A stretch of 51,256 nt of DNA from assembly GCA_013003395.1 (NCBI GenBank), contig JABDJC010000033.1:1-51256 (forward strand). The letters run 5' to 3'. Shown one piece after another: positions 28,743 to 39,182 of the stretch. The DNA is from Acidimicrobiia bacterium. Its GTDB lineage: Bacteria; Actinomycetota; Acidimicrobiia; Spongiisociales; UBA5794. Numbering within the stretch: the first letter of the stretch is position 1; each line of letters begins with the position of its first letter. The notes beneath the pieces are model-generated. The model saw nothing but the letters and a program-made list of their open reading frames with translations, was not told the DNA's origin and did no database searches. The translations under genes and the position numbers were made by a program.

Positions 28743-30065
28743 CTACGACCCGTCAGCAGCAACCCGAACCAACAGGTCGTCCAGCGCCGCCATGCCGGGT
28801 CTCGGTTCGTCGGCGTCGACGATCGCCGAGAAGAACACGGTCCTGCCTCCGGCCGTCGTGAAGGTTCCCGTCAACGCCCGAAGGCCGGTGATGGAGCCGG
28901 TCTTCCCCCGCAGGTTGGCTTCGGCCTCGGTGTCGACGAACCGACGCTCCAATGTGCCGTCTACGCCTGCAACGGCAAGCGACTGCTCCAGGTCCGGCCA
29001 CCATGTAAACCGCTGAGCTGACTGCAAGATGCGACGCCACTGCCTTGCTGACCTGGTGTTGCCGTCGCTCAGTCCAGATCCATCTTGCTGGAGGAGGCTG
29101 CGGGGGAAGCACATGGAGCGCACGAGCTCTTCGATCGCCGCCAAGCCGGACTGCGACGTTCCGAGTCCGCTGTGGCGATAACCGATCTCCTTCAACAACG
29201 TCTCTGCGTACATGTTGTTGGAGTCACGCACCATTTCGCCAACGATGTCGGACAGCGGCACGGACGACGTAGCGGCCAGCGTCACTGCGCCAGACGGCTC
29301 GAGCCCGAGCGTCGCTTCACCACCGACCCTGATCCCGTTTTCAGCCAACGCCACGATCAACGAACGCCCAGCATCGAGTGCTGGCTCTGCGATGTCAGCC
29401 GCCAGCGCTGAAGCTCGGTTTTCGTCCACAACGACAGCTGACAGCGAACCCACCCAGGTCGGTATCCAGAATCCGGACCAGCCGTTCGCGGTACGGAGCC
29501 GATCGAATCGCGACTCGTCGATCAGCACGTCGCCAGAGATCGTCCCGATCCCCATTGCCGCAACCTGTCGAGCGAGCGAATCCAGCGAGTGCGTGCCCGC
29601 AGACGCGAGCGTCGGATCCCCGGAGCCGACCAACACCAGGTCCCCTCGGAGCACGCCATCATCGACGGGTGCAGACGACGACAATCGCGTTGTGAGGACG
29701 GCGTCGGCACCGATGTACTCCAATGCTCCCATCGCAGTAAGAATCTTTTGATTGCTTGCTGGTCGGAATCTGAAGTCGGGGTTTACCGCAAAGACTTCAC
29801 CAAGGCCTTGAACCCAGATCGACAGGCCAACGCCTACGCCAACGAGACGCGGATCATCGAGGCCTTCCGCGATGCTCGACTCGAGAGATGGAGAGCGCGA
29901 CAACTTTCCGGTCCACGCATCCGGATATGCAATGCACGAGCGGACGGTCACAGCCTCCGGCTCGAAGGGAGCTTGCAGTGCCACTGCGGGCACAGTCATG
30001 GATGTGCCGATGACCGTCGCAACGACCGCAGCGAGGATCCTCATGGGATCGTGAACTCGCCCCAC
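28743..30065 (-). CDS. D-alanyl-D-alanine carboxypeptidase/endopeptidase (PBP4/DacB family)
   Basis: RPASNQKILTAMGALEYIG (SxxK as SNQK), VRDSNNMYAETLLKEIG (SxN), RGKTGSITGLRALTGTF (KTG). Start may be MRIL at 30044. Confidence 0.9.
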   Translation of the reverse strand: MGRVHDPMRILAAVVATVIGTSMTVPAVALQAPFEPEAVTVRSCIAYPDAWTGKLSRSPSLESSIAEGLDDPRLVGVGVGLSIWVQGLGEVFAVNPDFRFRPASNQKILTAMGALEYIGADAVLTTRLSSSAPVDDGVLRGDLVLVGSGDPTLASAGTHSLDSLARQVAAMGIGTISGDVLIDESRFDRLRTANGWSGFWIPTWVGSLSAVVVDENRASALAADIAEPALDAGRSLIVALAENGIRVGGEATLGLEPSGAVTLAATSSVPLSDIVGEMVRDSNNMYAETLLKEIGYRHSGLGTSQSGLAAIEELVRSMCFPRSLLQQDGSGLSDGNTRSARQWRRILQSAQRFTWWPDLEQSLAVAGVDGTLERRFVDTEAEANLRGKTGSITGLRALTGTFTTAGGRTVFFSAIVDADEPRPGMAALDDLLVRVAADGS

Positions 30066-30454
30066 ATGCCAGCTTCGTAGTGCCCCGTGACGAAACAGAC
30101 GAATTGGAATGCTGCGTCATCGATGGTGACGGTGATGGCCCCCCGTTCTCCTGGGCGGAGGGAGAGCTTTTCGGTCGACGGAGGATCGCCGCCTTCGCCG
30201 TGGTTGGCGACGTCGATTGCACTGGCGAGCTGGAATTCGTGGAGGATGCTGCCGCTGTTCGTCACTTCGAACGTGATCGTCTCGCCGTCTGCAACGCCGA
30301 TCGCATCGGGATCGAACCTGAATTCGCTGGCTCGCACGGAGATCACTCGTGGCTCGTCAGGTGTGCCGACTGGACCCTGGGCTACCGCCTCGCCTGTCTC
30401 TCCAGATCCACACGCTGCAATCACGAGCACCAATGCAATGAGCGCCCTGCCCAC
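30041..30454 (-). CDS. Cupredoxin-like lipoprotein
   Basis: GTG start; lipobox LVLVIAACGSG; FRFDPDAIGVADGETITFEVTNSGSILHEF...FVCFVTGHYEAGMWGEFTI (copper-site-like Cys/His/Met). Confidence 0.75.
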   Translation of the reverse strand: MGRALIALVLVIAACGSGETGEAVAQGPVGTPDEPRVISVRASEFRFDPDAIGVADGETITFEVTNSGSILHEFQLASAIDVANHGEGGDPPSTEKLSLRPGERGAITVTIDDAAFQFVCFVTGHYEAGMWGEFTIP

Positions 30455-30510
30455 GGTTCCGAACTCCTTGGTCGACGGTGTGAGGCTAGGCCGACCTCTG
30501 CGCAATCCGA

Positions 30511-32190
30511 CTACGGACGGACCAACGGTTTGTACTTGATGCGATGTGGCGTGTCGGCTTCGGACCCAAGCTCGGCGTGTCGCATCTCTTCGTACTCGGT
30601 GAAGTTGCCCTGGAACCATCGGACCGCAGAGTTTCCTTCGAAGGCGAGAACGTGCGTTGCGACTCGATCGAGGAACCATCGATCGTGCGAGATGACCACT
30701 GCACAACCAGGAAACGCGAGCAGCGCCTCTTCCAGAGCACGCAAGGTATCGACGTCGAGATCGTTGGTCGGTTCGTCGAGCAAGACCACGTTGCCGCCGT
30801 CCTTGATGAGTTTCGCCAAGTGAACACGATTGCGCTCACCGCCAGACAGTGTCCCCACGTGCTTCTGCTGATCAGCACCCTTGAAGTTGAACGACGCCAC
30901 GTACGCTCTGCCGTGGATCTCCCTGCCGCCGACGATCATCGGTTCGACTCCGCCAGTGATCTCCTCGTACACGGTCTTCTCGGGATCGAGAGCGTCTCGG
31001 CTCTGATCGACGTATGCGAGATCTACCGTTTCACCAACTTCGAGCGAGCCGGCGTCGGCCTGTTCCTCCCCGGTGATCATCCGAAACAGCGTTGTCTTGC
31101 CTGCGCCATTGGCGCCGATGACGCCAACGATTCCAGCCGGCGGGAGATCAAAGGTCAGCTCTTCGAACAACAAGCGATCTCCGTAGCCCTTGGCGACATC
31201 GGCGGCGTGGATGACCTTGTCCCCGAGTCGTCGCGACATCGGAATGGTTATCTCCAGCTTGCCCTGCCGCTTTTCGGCGCTCTGCGCTTCAGCCAGCAGT
31301 TGTTCGTACGCGTTCAATCGAGCGCGGCCCTTCGCCTGCTTTGCCTTGGGCGACATCCGAACCCAATCGAGTTCCTGCGCCAACGTCCGCTGGCGAGCCG
31401 AGTCGGTCTTGTCTTCCTGTGCGAGCCGGGCTTGCTTCTGCTCCAGCCAGCCGGAGTAGTTGCCCTCGTACGGATAGCAGCGTCCCGACTCGATCTCCAA
31501 TATCCAACCGGCGACGTTGTCCAAGAAGTAGCGATCGTGCGTGATGGCCACGACCGTGCCGTGGTACTCCGACAGGAACCGTTCGAGCCACGCGACGGAC
31601 TCTGCGTCAAGATGGTTGGTCGGCTCATCGAGCAGCAGCAAATCCGGCTTTTCGAGAAGGAGTTTGCAGAGGGCGACGCGTCGTCTTTCGCCGCCGCTGA
31701 GGGTCGTCACATCACTGTCGCCAGGCGCGACTCGCAATGCGTCCATGGCGATTTCGACCTGGCGCTCGACTTCCCAACCGTCGGTGGCGTTCAGCTTCGT
31801 CTCGAGTGCCGCCTGCTCGGCACCGACTTTCTCGTAGTCGGCGTCCGGATCGGCCCACATCGCCAGTACCTCGTTGTAGCGGGCGAGAAGGTCACGAGCC
31901 GGACCCACGCCTTCCATCACGTTGCCGAGCACATCGAGCTCCGGATCGAGCTGTGGTTCCTGAGACAGATAGCCAACGGTGAAACCTGGGGTGAGTCTGG
32001 CCTCACCGGTGAACCCATCGTCTAGGCCGGCCATGATCCGCAAGATCGATGACTTGCCAGCACCGTTGTGCCCGATGACGCCGATCTTGGCTCCCGGATA
32101 GAACGCCAGCGTGACATCTTTGAGGACCTCGCGGTCGGGTGGATAGAAGCGACTCAAGCGCCGCATGGTGTAAATGAATTCTTTGGCCAT
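30511..32190 (-). CDS. ettA: ABC-F ATPase, energy-dependent translational throttle protein
   Basis: MAKEFIYTMRRLSRFYPPDREVLKDV; two ABC cassettes with GHNGAGKSS/GANGAGKTT and LLLLDEPTNHLD/VVLLDEPTNDLD. Confidence 0.95.
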   Translation of the reverse strand: MAKEFIYTMRRLSRFYPPDREVLKDVTLAFYPGAKIGVIGHNGAGKSSILRIMAGLDDGFTGEARLTPGFTVGYLSQEPQLDPELDVLGNVMEGVGPARDLLARYNEVLAMWADPDADYEKVGAEQAALETKLNATDGWEVERQVEIAMDALRVAPGDSDVTTLSGGERRRVALCKLLLEKPDLLLLDEPTNHLDAESVAWLERFLSEYHGTVVAITHDRYFLDNVAGWILEIESGRCYPYEGNYSGWLEQKQARLAQEDKTDSARQRTLAQELDWVRMSPKAKQAKGRARLNAYEQLLAEAQSAEKRQGKLEITIPMSRRLGDKVIHAADVAKGYGDRLLFEELTFDLPPAGIVGVIGANGAGKTTLFRMITGEEQADAGSLEVGETVDLAYVDQSRDALDPEKTVYEEITGGVEPMIVGGREIHGRAYVASFNFKGADQQKHVGTLSGGERNRVHLAKLIKDGGNVVLLDEPTNDLDVDTLRALEEALLAFPGCAVVISHDRWFLDRVATHVLAFEGNSAVRWFQGNFTEYEEMRHAELGSEADTPHRIKYKPLVRP

Positions 32191-32239
32191 GGCGCGACGG
32201 TAGCGGCTGGCACGACCGCCGAGTCGTAAACTCGCTCCG

Positions 32240-34186
32240 ATGTCCACCACCGTTGCCGAAGCGCTTGATCGCGTCGTCGCTGCCAAGCCAAACGGCAGGG
32301 TCCGTCCCAGCCAGCAGCAAATGGCAGAAGCCATCGCGACTGCGCTCAACGAGCGAACCCACGTCATCGTCGAAGCAGGGACCGGCACAGGTAAGTCGCT
32401 CGGATATCTGATCCCGTCCATCGAGTCGGGTCTTCAGGTCATCGTGGCAACGGCGACCAAGACCCTGCAGAACCAGCTCGGCGACGTCGAGCTGCCGTTT
32501 CTCAAAGAGCACCTCGACTCGAATCTGACCTGGTCGATCATCAAGGGTCGACAGAGCTATGCATGTCTGGCGAAGCTGGAAGAACGATTCGGCGACGGCC
32601 TCGGCACTGCGGGCCTCTTTGGTCCCGACGAGCTGGGAGAGCTCGAGGAGGATGTCGCTTTCATCGCCAACTGGGCGCGAGACCACGCCACCGGCGATCG
32701 TGACGATCTCCCCCGTGCCGTCAGCGACGCCGCGTGGAACGAGTCGTCCGTGTCGGGAATGGAGTGCCCTGGAGCCAACCGATGCGCTCAAGGCGATCGA
32801 TGTCTGGCTGAGCGCTCGATCCGCAAGGCGTCCGAGGCTCAGATCATCGTTACCAATCACCACCTCTACGGCCTCGACCTGACCAGCGGAGGACGTATCT
32901 TGCCCGAGCACGATGCCGTGGTGTTCGACGAGGCACACAAGCTCGAAGACGCCTTGTCCTCGGCGTTCGGGGTCGACATCACTGCGGGTCGCCTCAGCCA
33001 CTTCGCGGGCCAGATTCGGCGCATCCTGCCTGACGTGGTCGGACGCGACGGTCGCAATGTCATTGCCGAAGTACGCGACCGCTCTGCTGAGGTGCGCAGT
33101 GTTCTGTCTCGACTCGATGACGGCGCAATCGATCCGGGAGAAGGCGATCTGGGAGCCGCACTGGCCAGAGCTCACGTGACGGTCTCGATGGCCTTGCGGC
33201 GAGTACGCGAGCAAATGAGCGACGAGCCGGCACATGGCATCTGGGCTCGAGTCCAGGCGCAAGGCGGCCATCTCGCCGGTGACCTGGCGTTCGCCATGGC
33301 GGTGCCGGAAGGGTCCGTGTCCTGGATGGAACTCGGCGTGCTGCGAGTGGCTCCGGTCGAGGTGGGACCTCACCTGGCGAGGAATCTGCTGACTCAGCGC
33401 CCCGCAATCCTCACGAGCGCCACGCTGTCCGTCGGCGGGTCGCTTGCGCAGCTCGGGTCCAGGCTCGGCTTCATCGAATCGTCGATGGAAGACGATCCGT
33501 TCGCTGACGGCATCGACGAACCCATTCAGCGCACCTACGAGGGCCTCCGTCTCGAAAGCACTTTCGACTACCGGTCCCAGGCGATGCTGTATATCGGCAG
33601 CGATCTCCCCGATCCGAGAACCGCTGAGTTCCAGGGGGCGGCGCTCGCCGAGATCGCCGCCCTCGTCGAGCACGCCGGGGGCCGAGCGCTGGTGTTGACA
33701 ACCAGCCACAAGATGGTCGACCTTGCCGTCCGACAACTCGCACACGGACCCTTCAGGGTGTTGGCCCAAGGCGACCTGCCACGGACCGCCTTGCTCAACG
33801 AATTCTCCAGCAATGAGACGTCCGTGCTGGTGGCCACCATGGGGTATTGGGAAGGAATCGACATCCCAGGCCCTTCGCTGTCGCTCGTCGTGATCGACAA
33901 GATCCCTTTCCCGCGACCCGACGACCCGCTGACTCAGGCGAGAAGAGATCGAGTGGAAGCCACTGGGGGAAGCGCGTTCAACGCCGTCGATCTCCCAAGG
34001 GCCGCGATGTTGCTCGCTCAGGGATCGGGACGCCTGATTCGCAACGAGGTCGACCGTGGCGTTGTAGCGATATTGGACAATCGGCTCACCGCCAAACGCT
34101 ACGGAATTCGCTTGATTCGGTCCCTCCCCCCGATGCAGCGCACCAGCGACCGAGAGCGGGCAATTCGGTTCCTGCAGAGTTTGTGA
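32240..34186 (+). CDS. DinG/Rad3-family ATP-dependent DNA helicase
   Basis: RPSQQQMAEAIATAL, VEAGTGTGKSLGYLIP, FDEAHKLEDAL (DEAH), MGYWEGIDIPGPSLSLVVIDKIPFPRPDDPL, QGSGRLIRNEVDRGVVAILDNRL. Confidence 0.94.
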   Translation: MSTTVAEALDRVVAAKPNGRVRPSQQQMAEAIATALNERTHVIVEAGTGTGKSLGYLIPSIESGLQVIVATATKTLQNQLGDVELPFLKEHLDSNLTWSIIKGRQSYACLAKLEERFGDGLGTAGLFGPDELGELEEDVAFIANWARDHATGDRDDLPRAVSDAAWNESSVSGMECPGANRCAQGDRCLAERSIRKASEAQIIVTNHHLYGLDLTSGGRILPEHDAVVFDEAHKLEDALSSAFGVDITAGRLSHFAGQIRRILPDVVGRDGRNVIAEVRDRSAEVRSVLSRLDDGAIDPGEGDLGAALARAHVTVSMALRRVREQMSDEPAHGIWARVQAQGGHLAGDLAFAMAVPEGSVSWMELGVLRVAPVEVGPHLARNLLTQRPAILTSATLSVGGSLAQLGSRLGFIESSMEDDPFADGIDEPIQRTYEGLRLESTFDYRSQAMLYIGSDLPDPRTAEFQGAALAEIAALVEHAGGRALVLTTSHKMVDLAVRQLAHGPFRVLAQGDLPRTALLNEFSSNETSVLVATMGYWEGIDIPGPSLSLVVIDKIPFPRPDDPLTQARRDRVEATGGSAFNAVDLPRAAMLLAQGSGRLIRNEVDRGVVAILDNRLTAKRYGIRLIRSLPPMQRTSDRERAIRFLQSL

Positions 34187-34248
34187 TGGTTCTCGTAGCC
34201 GCGCTCGGTATCGTCGCCGGTATTCACATGCCGAACGGTGCCACGTGA
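34186..34248 (+). CDS. Possible 20-aa hydrophobic micro-ORF linking dinG and flippase genes
   Basis: ATG overlaps the dinG stop (TGATG) and its TGA overlaps the flippase GTG start; MVLVAALGIVAGIHMPNGAT. Confidence 0.3.
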   Translation: MVLVAALGIVAGIHMPNGAT

Positions 34249-35654
34249 CAGAGAATTCACAAGCCCTGCGCATCTTGTTTGGTCGCGGGGCGATCTACAC
34301 GGTCGCACTTGCCGCGCAGCTCTCTGCTGGCCTGATCACGCTTCCACTCCTCACCAGGCTCCTCGACCCTGAACAATTCGGAGTTGTTGCTGCCGCCACG
34401 GTCATCCGCCAGATATTGACCGTGGTGGTCGGGCTTGGCGTGCCGGCCGCGATCTCCCGCTTCGCCTTCGACGCCGAGGACGGACGAGGGCGAGCCCGCG
34501 CCCTACTCACAACGGTCGTCGCTTTCTCGATTGTCGGGGCGGCCCTCGCGGAAGTCACTGGACCTTTGTGGTCATCGATGTTCGCCGACCTGCAGTACGG
34601 ATCAGCTCTGCGGATCGCAAACTGGTCAGCGGTACCCGTCGTCGCCGGTCTCGGCGTGTTGGCCATGCTTCGGGCTGAAGACCGAGCGGGTTGGTTCGTT
34701 ACCGTTGCGCTGATCAGTACGGTGGCTTCGCAGCTGGCCGGGCTCGGCGCGCTAGCCCTTTTCGACCGGACAGCCGAGTGGTATCTCGGCGGTCTCACGG
34801 TTGGATACGCAGCCGCTGCGCTGGTTGGCCTCGCCCTCTATCGCCCGACGCTGCGCGGATTGTCGGACCGCACACTGATCAGACAAGCTCTGGTCTACGG
34901 CTCGCCGACCGTGCTCCATGCTTTGGCGCTGCATGTCATCACTGGCGGTGACCGTGTCGTCCTGGAACGACTCGACAGCCTGGAAGCAGTCGCTCGCTAT
35001 CACGTCGCCTATCTCATCGGCGGACTGTCTCTCGCCCTCGTTGGAGCGTTGAACAATGCGTGGGGTCCGCTGATCTTCGGTGCGGCACCTGAATCGCGTT
35101 GGAGCGTGTTGGCAGCCACGTCTTCGGTAGTGATGCGACTCACGGCCGCCGTGGTCGGCGGAATTGCTCTCGCGGCCCCGATTGGCCTCGCGCTCGGCGC
35201 TCCCGATACCTATGCCTCCGACGAATTGGTGCCTGTGGTAGCCGTCGTAGCCCTCGCAAGCATTCCCTTCACCTGGTACATCGCCAACGTGCACATCATC
35301 TATCAGGTGGGCAAGACCGGGGTGCTGGCGGTGGTGACGCCGTTGGTGGCGGCGGTCAACATCGTCGCGAACTTTGCTCTGATACCGAGATTCGGAATCC
35401 TCGGCGCGGCCTATGCGACGGTTGGTTCGTACATGCTTCAATCGTGGCTGATCCAGCGATCGAGCAAAAGACTCGCAAATGTCGAATGGGAGACCACGCC
35501 GCTCCTCCTCGCTGCCGGAGGCGGCTCGGCACTCGCGGCGCTGGGAGCCCTGCTGCCAACGGACGGCGTGTGGCTCGCGATCAGGCTGCTCGGTGCGCTG
35601 GCGCTCGGACTGCTGATCCTGCGCGAAGGTCGACGCTTCACGAAGGGAGGGTGA
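34245..35654 (+). CDS. Polysaccharide/oligosaccharide flippase-like membrane protein
   Basis: 469 aa polytopic; LPLLTRLLDPEQFGVVAAATVIRQI motif of Wzx/MurJ-type exporters. Confidence 0.85.
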   Translation: MTENSQALRILFGRGAIYTVALAAQLSAGLITLPLLTRLLDPEQFGVVAAATVIRQILTVVVGLGVPAAISRFAFDAEDGRGRARALLTTVVAFSIVGAALAEVTGPLWSSMFADLQYGSALRIANWSAVPVVAGLGVLAMLRAEDRAGWFVTVALISTVASQLAGLGALALFDRTAEWYLGGLTVGYAAAALVGLALYRPTLRGLSDRTLIRQALVYGSPTVLHALALHVITGGDRVVLERLDSLEAVARYHVAYLIGGLSLALVGALNNAWGPLIFGAAPESRWSVLAATSSVVMRLTAAVVGGIALAAPIGLALGAPDTYASDELVPVVAVVALASIPFTWYIANVHIIYQVGKTGVLAVVTPLVAAVNIVANFALIPRFGILGAAYATVGSYMLQSWLIQRSSKRLANVEWETTPLLLAAGGGSALAALGALLPTDGVWLAIRLLGALALGLLILREGRRFTKGG

Positions 35655-36520
35655 TGGACAGCTCGAACAGCTACTACGGGCACAATTCGATACTCGCCGA
35701 GTATGTCGGACGTCGCACGGCTCCGGTCATCTGGGGCCACGTTCAGCATGGTTGGACGGTGGCCGACCCCTTCCCCGCACATCGGGTCTATCCGGGATTC
35801 GGCAAGTTCGTGTGGTCGCGCACGAATGCGGCTTTTGCCGTGGCCGCCGGCGTCGGATCGGTGACGCCGATCGGCGCTCCGTTCCTCTATCTCCTGGAAC
35901 AGACTGAAGATGTTGCTCCGGTTGCCGGCTCGGTACTCGTCTATCCCTTTCATGGCTGGGAAAACGACCCGATCGTTGGGACACACGACACCTTGATTGC
36001 GGAACTCCTAGCCGAGTACGGCTCACAGGTGACCGTATGCCTCTACTGGCTGGAATACGAAGACGCGAAGGTTCGGACCGCCTACGAAGATGCAGGGTTT
36101 CGGGTCATCACGCATGGCCATCGCGATGGAGACCCCCAGTTCTTGCGACGTCAGCTCGCCGAACTTCAACAACACGAGACGATCGTATCCAACCGGATTT
36201 CGACCGCACTCTGGTACGGAGGGGCTGTCGGTCGATCGCTCAGAGTGTTCGGCAGCGTGTTTGGCATCGTCTCCGATGACAATCGCGAGAGCTTCGGCGC
36301 GATGCAGCGCCGACGATGGCCGGAGGTGTGCGCCGACGGGGTTGGCGCCGAGCGCGCCAAGGAGCTGGCAGGAATCGAGCTTGGCATCGAGTTCCTCATG
36401 CAACCAAGGGACCTCGAGGCAGTGCTCGGCTGGACGGGCCTGCGCCTGCGCTCTGGGTCGGCATTGAAGGCAATCGGTGAGACACGTCGCACCGTGCGAC
36501 GCCTCGTTGAACGGTCCTAG
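35654..36520 (+). CDS. Glycan-cluster protein of unknown function
   Basis: MDSSNSYYGHNSILAEYVGRRTAPVIWGHVQHGW...; ATG overlaps the flippase stop. Confidence 0.65.
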   Translation: MDSSNSYYGHNSILAEYVGRRTAPVIWGHVQHGWTVADPFPAHRVYPGFGKFVWSRTNAAFAVAAGVGSVTPIGAPFLYLLEQTEDVAPVAGSVLVYPFHGWENDPIVGTHDTLIAELLAEYGSQVTVCLYWLEYEDAKVRTAYEDAGFRVITHGHRDGDPQFLRRQLAELQQHETIVSNRISTALWYGGAVGRSLRVFGSVFGIVSDDNRESFGAMQRRRWPEVCADGVGAERAKELAGIELGIEFLMQPRDLEAVLGWTGLRLRSGSALKAIGETRRTVRRLVERS

Positions 36521-36556
36521 GAATCAGTCCCGATTCGCTGTGCGACAATCTCAACC

Positions 36557-37435
36557 GTGATTCCTCCATGGTTCTCGAACGCGTTGGCCGTTGCTCCACA
36601 GGAGCAGGCGATTGAGGTCGATGGCACTCGAATCCACTTTCTCGAGTGGGGCGAGCGGACCAACCCCGGGCTGGTGCTGGTACACGGCGGCGCGGCGCAC
36701 GCTCATTGGTGGAGTTACCTCGCTCCATTCTTCTCAGACAAGTACTCCGTCGTCGCATTGGACATGTCCGGACACGGCGACAGTGGCTGGCGCAGTGAGT
36801 ACTCCCGTCAGCAATGGGCTCGCGAGGTTCTTGCGGTAGCCGATGCTGCCGACATGCAGCGTCCACCGATGGTCATCGGCCACAGTCTGGGAGGGATGGT
36901 CACCATCGAGGCCGCGGCACTCCATGGCGATCGGATTGCCGGCGCCATCGTCATCGATTCACCCGTTCGCCGTCCCGACCCCGAATCAGAGGAGGGAAGA
37001 GGCGGCCGTGCGTTCCGTTCGCCGGGCGTCTACGAGTCGCTCGATCAAGCACTCACGCACTTTCGCCTGGTACCTGACCAACCGTGCGACAACCAGTTCA
37101 TCATCGACCACATCGCACGCCATTCCCTTCACGAGAGGGAGTCGGGGTGGACGTGGAAGTTCGATCCGGCGGTCTTCCGTCGACCGATGGCGACGCTCCA
37201 CGATCAGCTCGCCGCAGTGAACATTCGTTTTGCGCTGCTGCGAGGCGACAAGTCGATCGTCGTGCCGCCGGACACTGCGGACTACATGTACGAACTGCTC
37301 GGGCGATCCTCTCCTGTGATCGAGATACCTGAAGCCCACCATCACCTGTTGCTCGACCAACCCCTGGCGTTGGTCGCGGCGCTCAGAACCCTCCTTGCGG
37401 ATTGGCATCACTCGCTTCCACGAGGACGCGCTTGA
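36557..37435 (+). CDS. Alpha/beta-fold hydrolase
   Basis: LVLVHGGAAHAHWW, ALDMSGHGDSGW, VIGHSLGGMV nucleophile elbow, C-terminal EAHHHLLLDQP His. Confidence 0.92.
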   Translation: MIPPWFSNALAVAPQEQAIEVDGTRIHFLEWGERTNPGLVLVHGGAAHAHWWSYLAPFFSDKYSVVALDMSGHGDSGWRSEYSRQQWAREVLAVADAADMQRPPMVIGHSLGGMVTIEAAALHGDRIAGAIVIDSPVRRPDPESEEGRGGRAFRSPGVYESLDQALTHFRLVPDQPCDNQFIIDHIARHSLHERESGWTWKFDPAVFRRPMATLHDQLAAVNIRFALLRGDKSIVVPPDTADYMYELLGRSSPVIEIPEAHHHLLLDQPLALVAALRTLLADWHHSLPRGRA

Positions 37436-37456
37436 CAGACCTGTAGCATCGAGGGC

Positions 37457-39133
37457 ATGACTTTGATCGATACCATTCGTACATCGGTCATCGGCGTCGA
37501 CGAAGTGGTGGCCGGGCCGTACGGTCCACGCAGGGTCACGTACGCCGACTACACCGCATCGGGACGGGCGCTCTCGTTCATCGAGGACTTCATCCGCTCC
37601 GAAGTGCTGCCGCTGTACGCCAACACGCACACCGAGTCGTCCGGCACCGGACTGCAAACGACACGTTTCAGAGAAGACGCCCGCAGAATCATCAAGGAAT
37701 GCGTGGCCGGAACGGACGACCACGTCGTGTTGTTCTGCGGTTCTGGATCAACCGGAGCCGTGGACAAACTCGTGTCCGTGCTCAATATTCGGCTGCCGCG
37801 CGATCTCGACGATCGATACCAATTGGCCGAAAAGATCCCCCCGAGCGACCGACCTGTGGTCTTCATCGGTCCGTACGAGCACCACTCCAACGAGTTGCCC
37901 TGGCGCGAGTCGATCGCCGACGTCGTCACGATCACCGAAGACGCGGACGGTCATGTGGACCTCGAGGAACTCGAGCGACAACTCATCGCCCACGCCGATC
38001 GAACGCTCAAGATCGGCTCGTTCTCTGCGGCTTCGAATGTGACCGGCATCATCACCGACGTGTCGGCAGTGTCGACCCTGTTGCACCGTCACGGCGCTCT
38101 GTCGTTCTGGGACTTCGCCGCGGCCGCTCCGTACGTCGACATCGCAATGGAACCAAGTGACGATCCGCTCGACTACAAGGACGCCATATTCATCTCTCCG
38201 CACAAGATGATCGGCGGACCCGGTACCCCTGGCGTGTTGGTTGCGAGGCGCGATCTGTTCACCAACTCGGTTCCGGCCGTGGTTGGTGGAGGCACTGTTT
38301 CGTACGTCAATCCGAGCGAGCACCGCTACCTCGACAACATCGAGCACCGAGAAGAAGGCGGCACGCCGGCCATCGTCGAATCGATTCGTGCAGGATTGGT
38401 CTTCAAGCTGAAGCAGGCTGTGGGGACCGAGGAGATCAGAAAGCGCGAAGAAGCATTCATCCGCAGGGCCATTACACGTTGGGAACAGAACCCGAATCTC
38501 GACGTGCTCGGAAGCCACACCGCCGAACGTCTGTCCATCGTCTCGTTCGTCGTTCGGCACGGCTCACGCCACCTGCACCACAACTATGTCGTTGCCTTGC
38601 TCAACGACGTGTTCGGCATTCAATCGCGAGGCGGATGCTCCTGTGCTGGGCCCTACGGACACCGGCTGCTCGGCATCGACCTGGACATGTCGCACGAGTT
38701 CGAGCGGGAGATCACCGGTGGATGCGAGGGGATCAAACCCGGTTGGGTGAGGGTCAATTTCAACTACTTCATTTCAGAGGCGACGTTCGAGTTCATCCTC
38801 GAGGCGGTCGACATGGTCGCGACCGACGGTTGGCGCCTCCTTCCCGACTATCGCTTCGAACCTGCCACCGGACTCTGGGAGCATCGAGCGGGACGCGACA
38901 GGGCCCCACTCGGATTGGCAGAGGTGCAGTTCACTCCGCAAGGCATCGACCATCCGCCGCACAGAACCCAAGAACCGGAGTCACGCCTTGCGGAGTACCT
39001 GATCGAAGCGAAGTCGATCTTGTCTGACGCTTCAGGAACGTGGGTCGACGACCCCGGCGAGCTCAACGTGTCGGCCGACTTCGAACACCTGCGCTGGTTT
39101 CCCATCCCTTCCGAGTTCCCCCCGAGTCGCTGA
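37457..39133 (+). CDS. Class-V fold aminotransferase (cysteine desulfurase-like)
   Basis: VLFCGSGSTGAVDKLV, FWDFAAAAPYVDIAM, FISPHKMIGGPGTPGVLVAR PLP-Lys motif, GGCSCAGPYGHRLLGI. Confidence 0.9.
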   Translation: MTLIDTIRTSVIGVDEVVAGPYGPRRVTYADYTASGRALSFIEDFIRSEVLPLYANTHTESSGTGLQTTRFREDARRIIKECVAGTDDHVVLFCGSGSTGAVDKLVSVLNIRLPRDLDDRYQLAEKIPPSDRPVVFIGPYEHHSNELPWRESIADVVTITEDADGHVDLEELERQLIAHADRTLKIGSFSAASNVTGIITDVSAVSTLLHRHGALSFWDFAAAAPYVDIAMEPSDDPLDYKDAIFISPHKMIGGPGTPGVLVARRDLFTNSVPAVVGGGTVSYVNPSEHRYLDNIEHREEGGTPAIVESIRAGLVFKLKQAVGTEEIRKREEAFIRRAITRWEQNPNLDVLGSHTAERLSIVSFVVRHGSRHLHHNYVVALLNDVFGIQSRGGCSCAGPYGHRLLGIDLDMSHEFEREITGGCEGIKPGWVRVNFNYFISEATFEFILEAVDMVATDGWRLLPDYRFEPATGLWEHRAGRDRAPLGLAEVQFTPQGIDHPPHRTQEPESRLAEYLIEAKSILSDASGTWVDDPGELNVSADFEHLRWFPIPSEFPPSR

Positions 39134-39182
39134 CCGCCGAAGTCCACTCGGTAGAGTTCCACCTCGGCACATGAGGAGTGGC

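Noticed and set aside
32003-34273. 756-aa minus-strand ORF
   Set aside because: Antisense to dinG and overlapping the start of ettA; composition is Arg/His/Gly-rich with no recognisable domain, typical of spurious frames in high-GC DNA.
35099-35653. N-terminal part of the 473-aa ORF
   Set aside because: Out-of-frame over the flippase gene; the real protein starts at the ATG at 35654.
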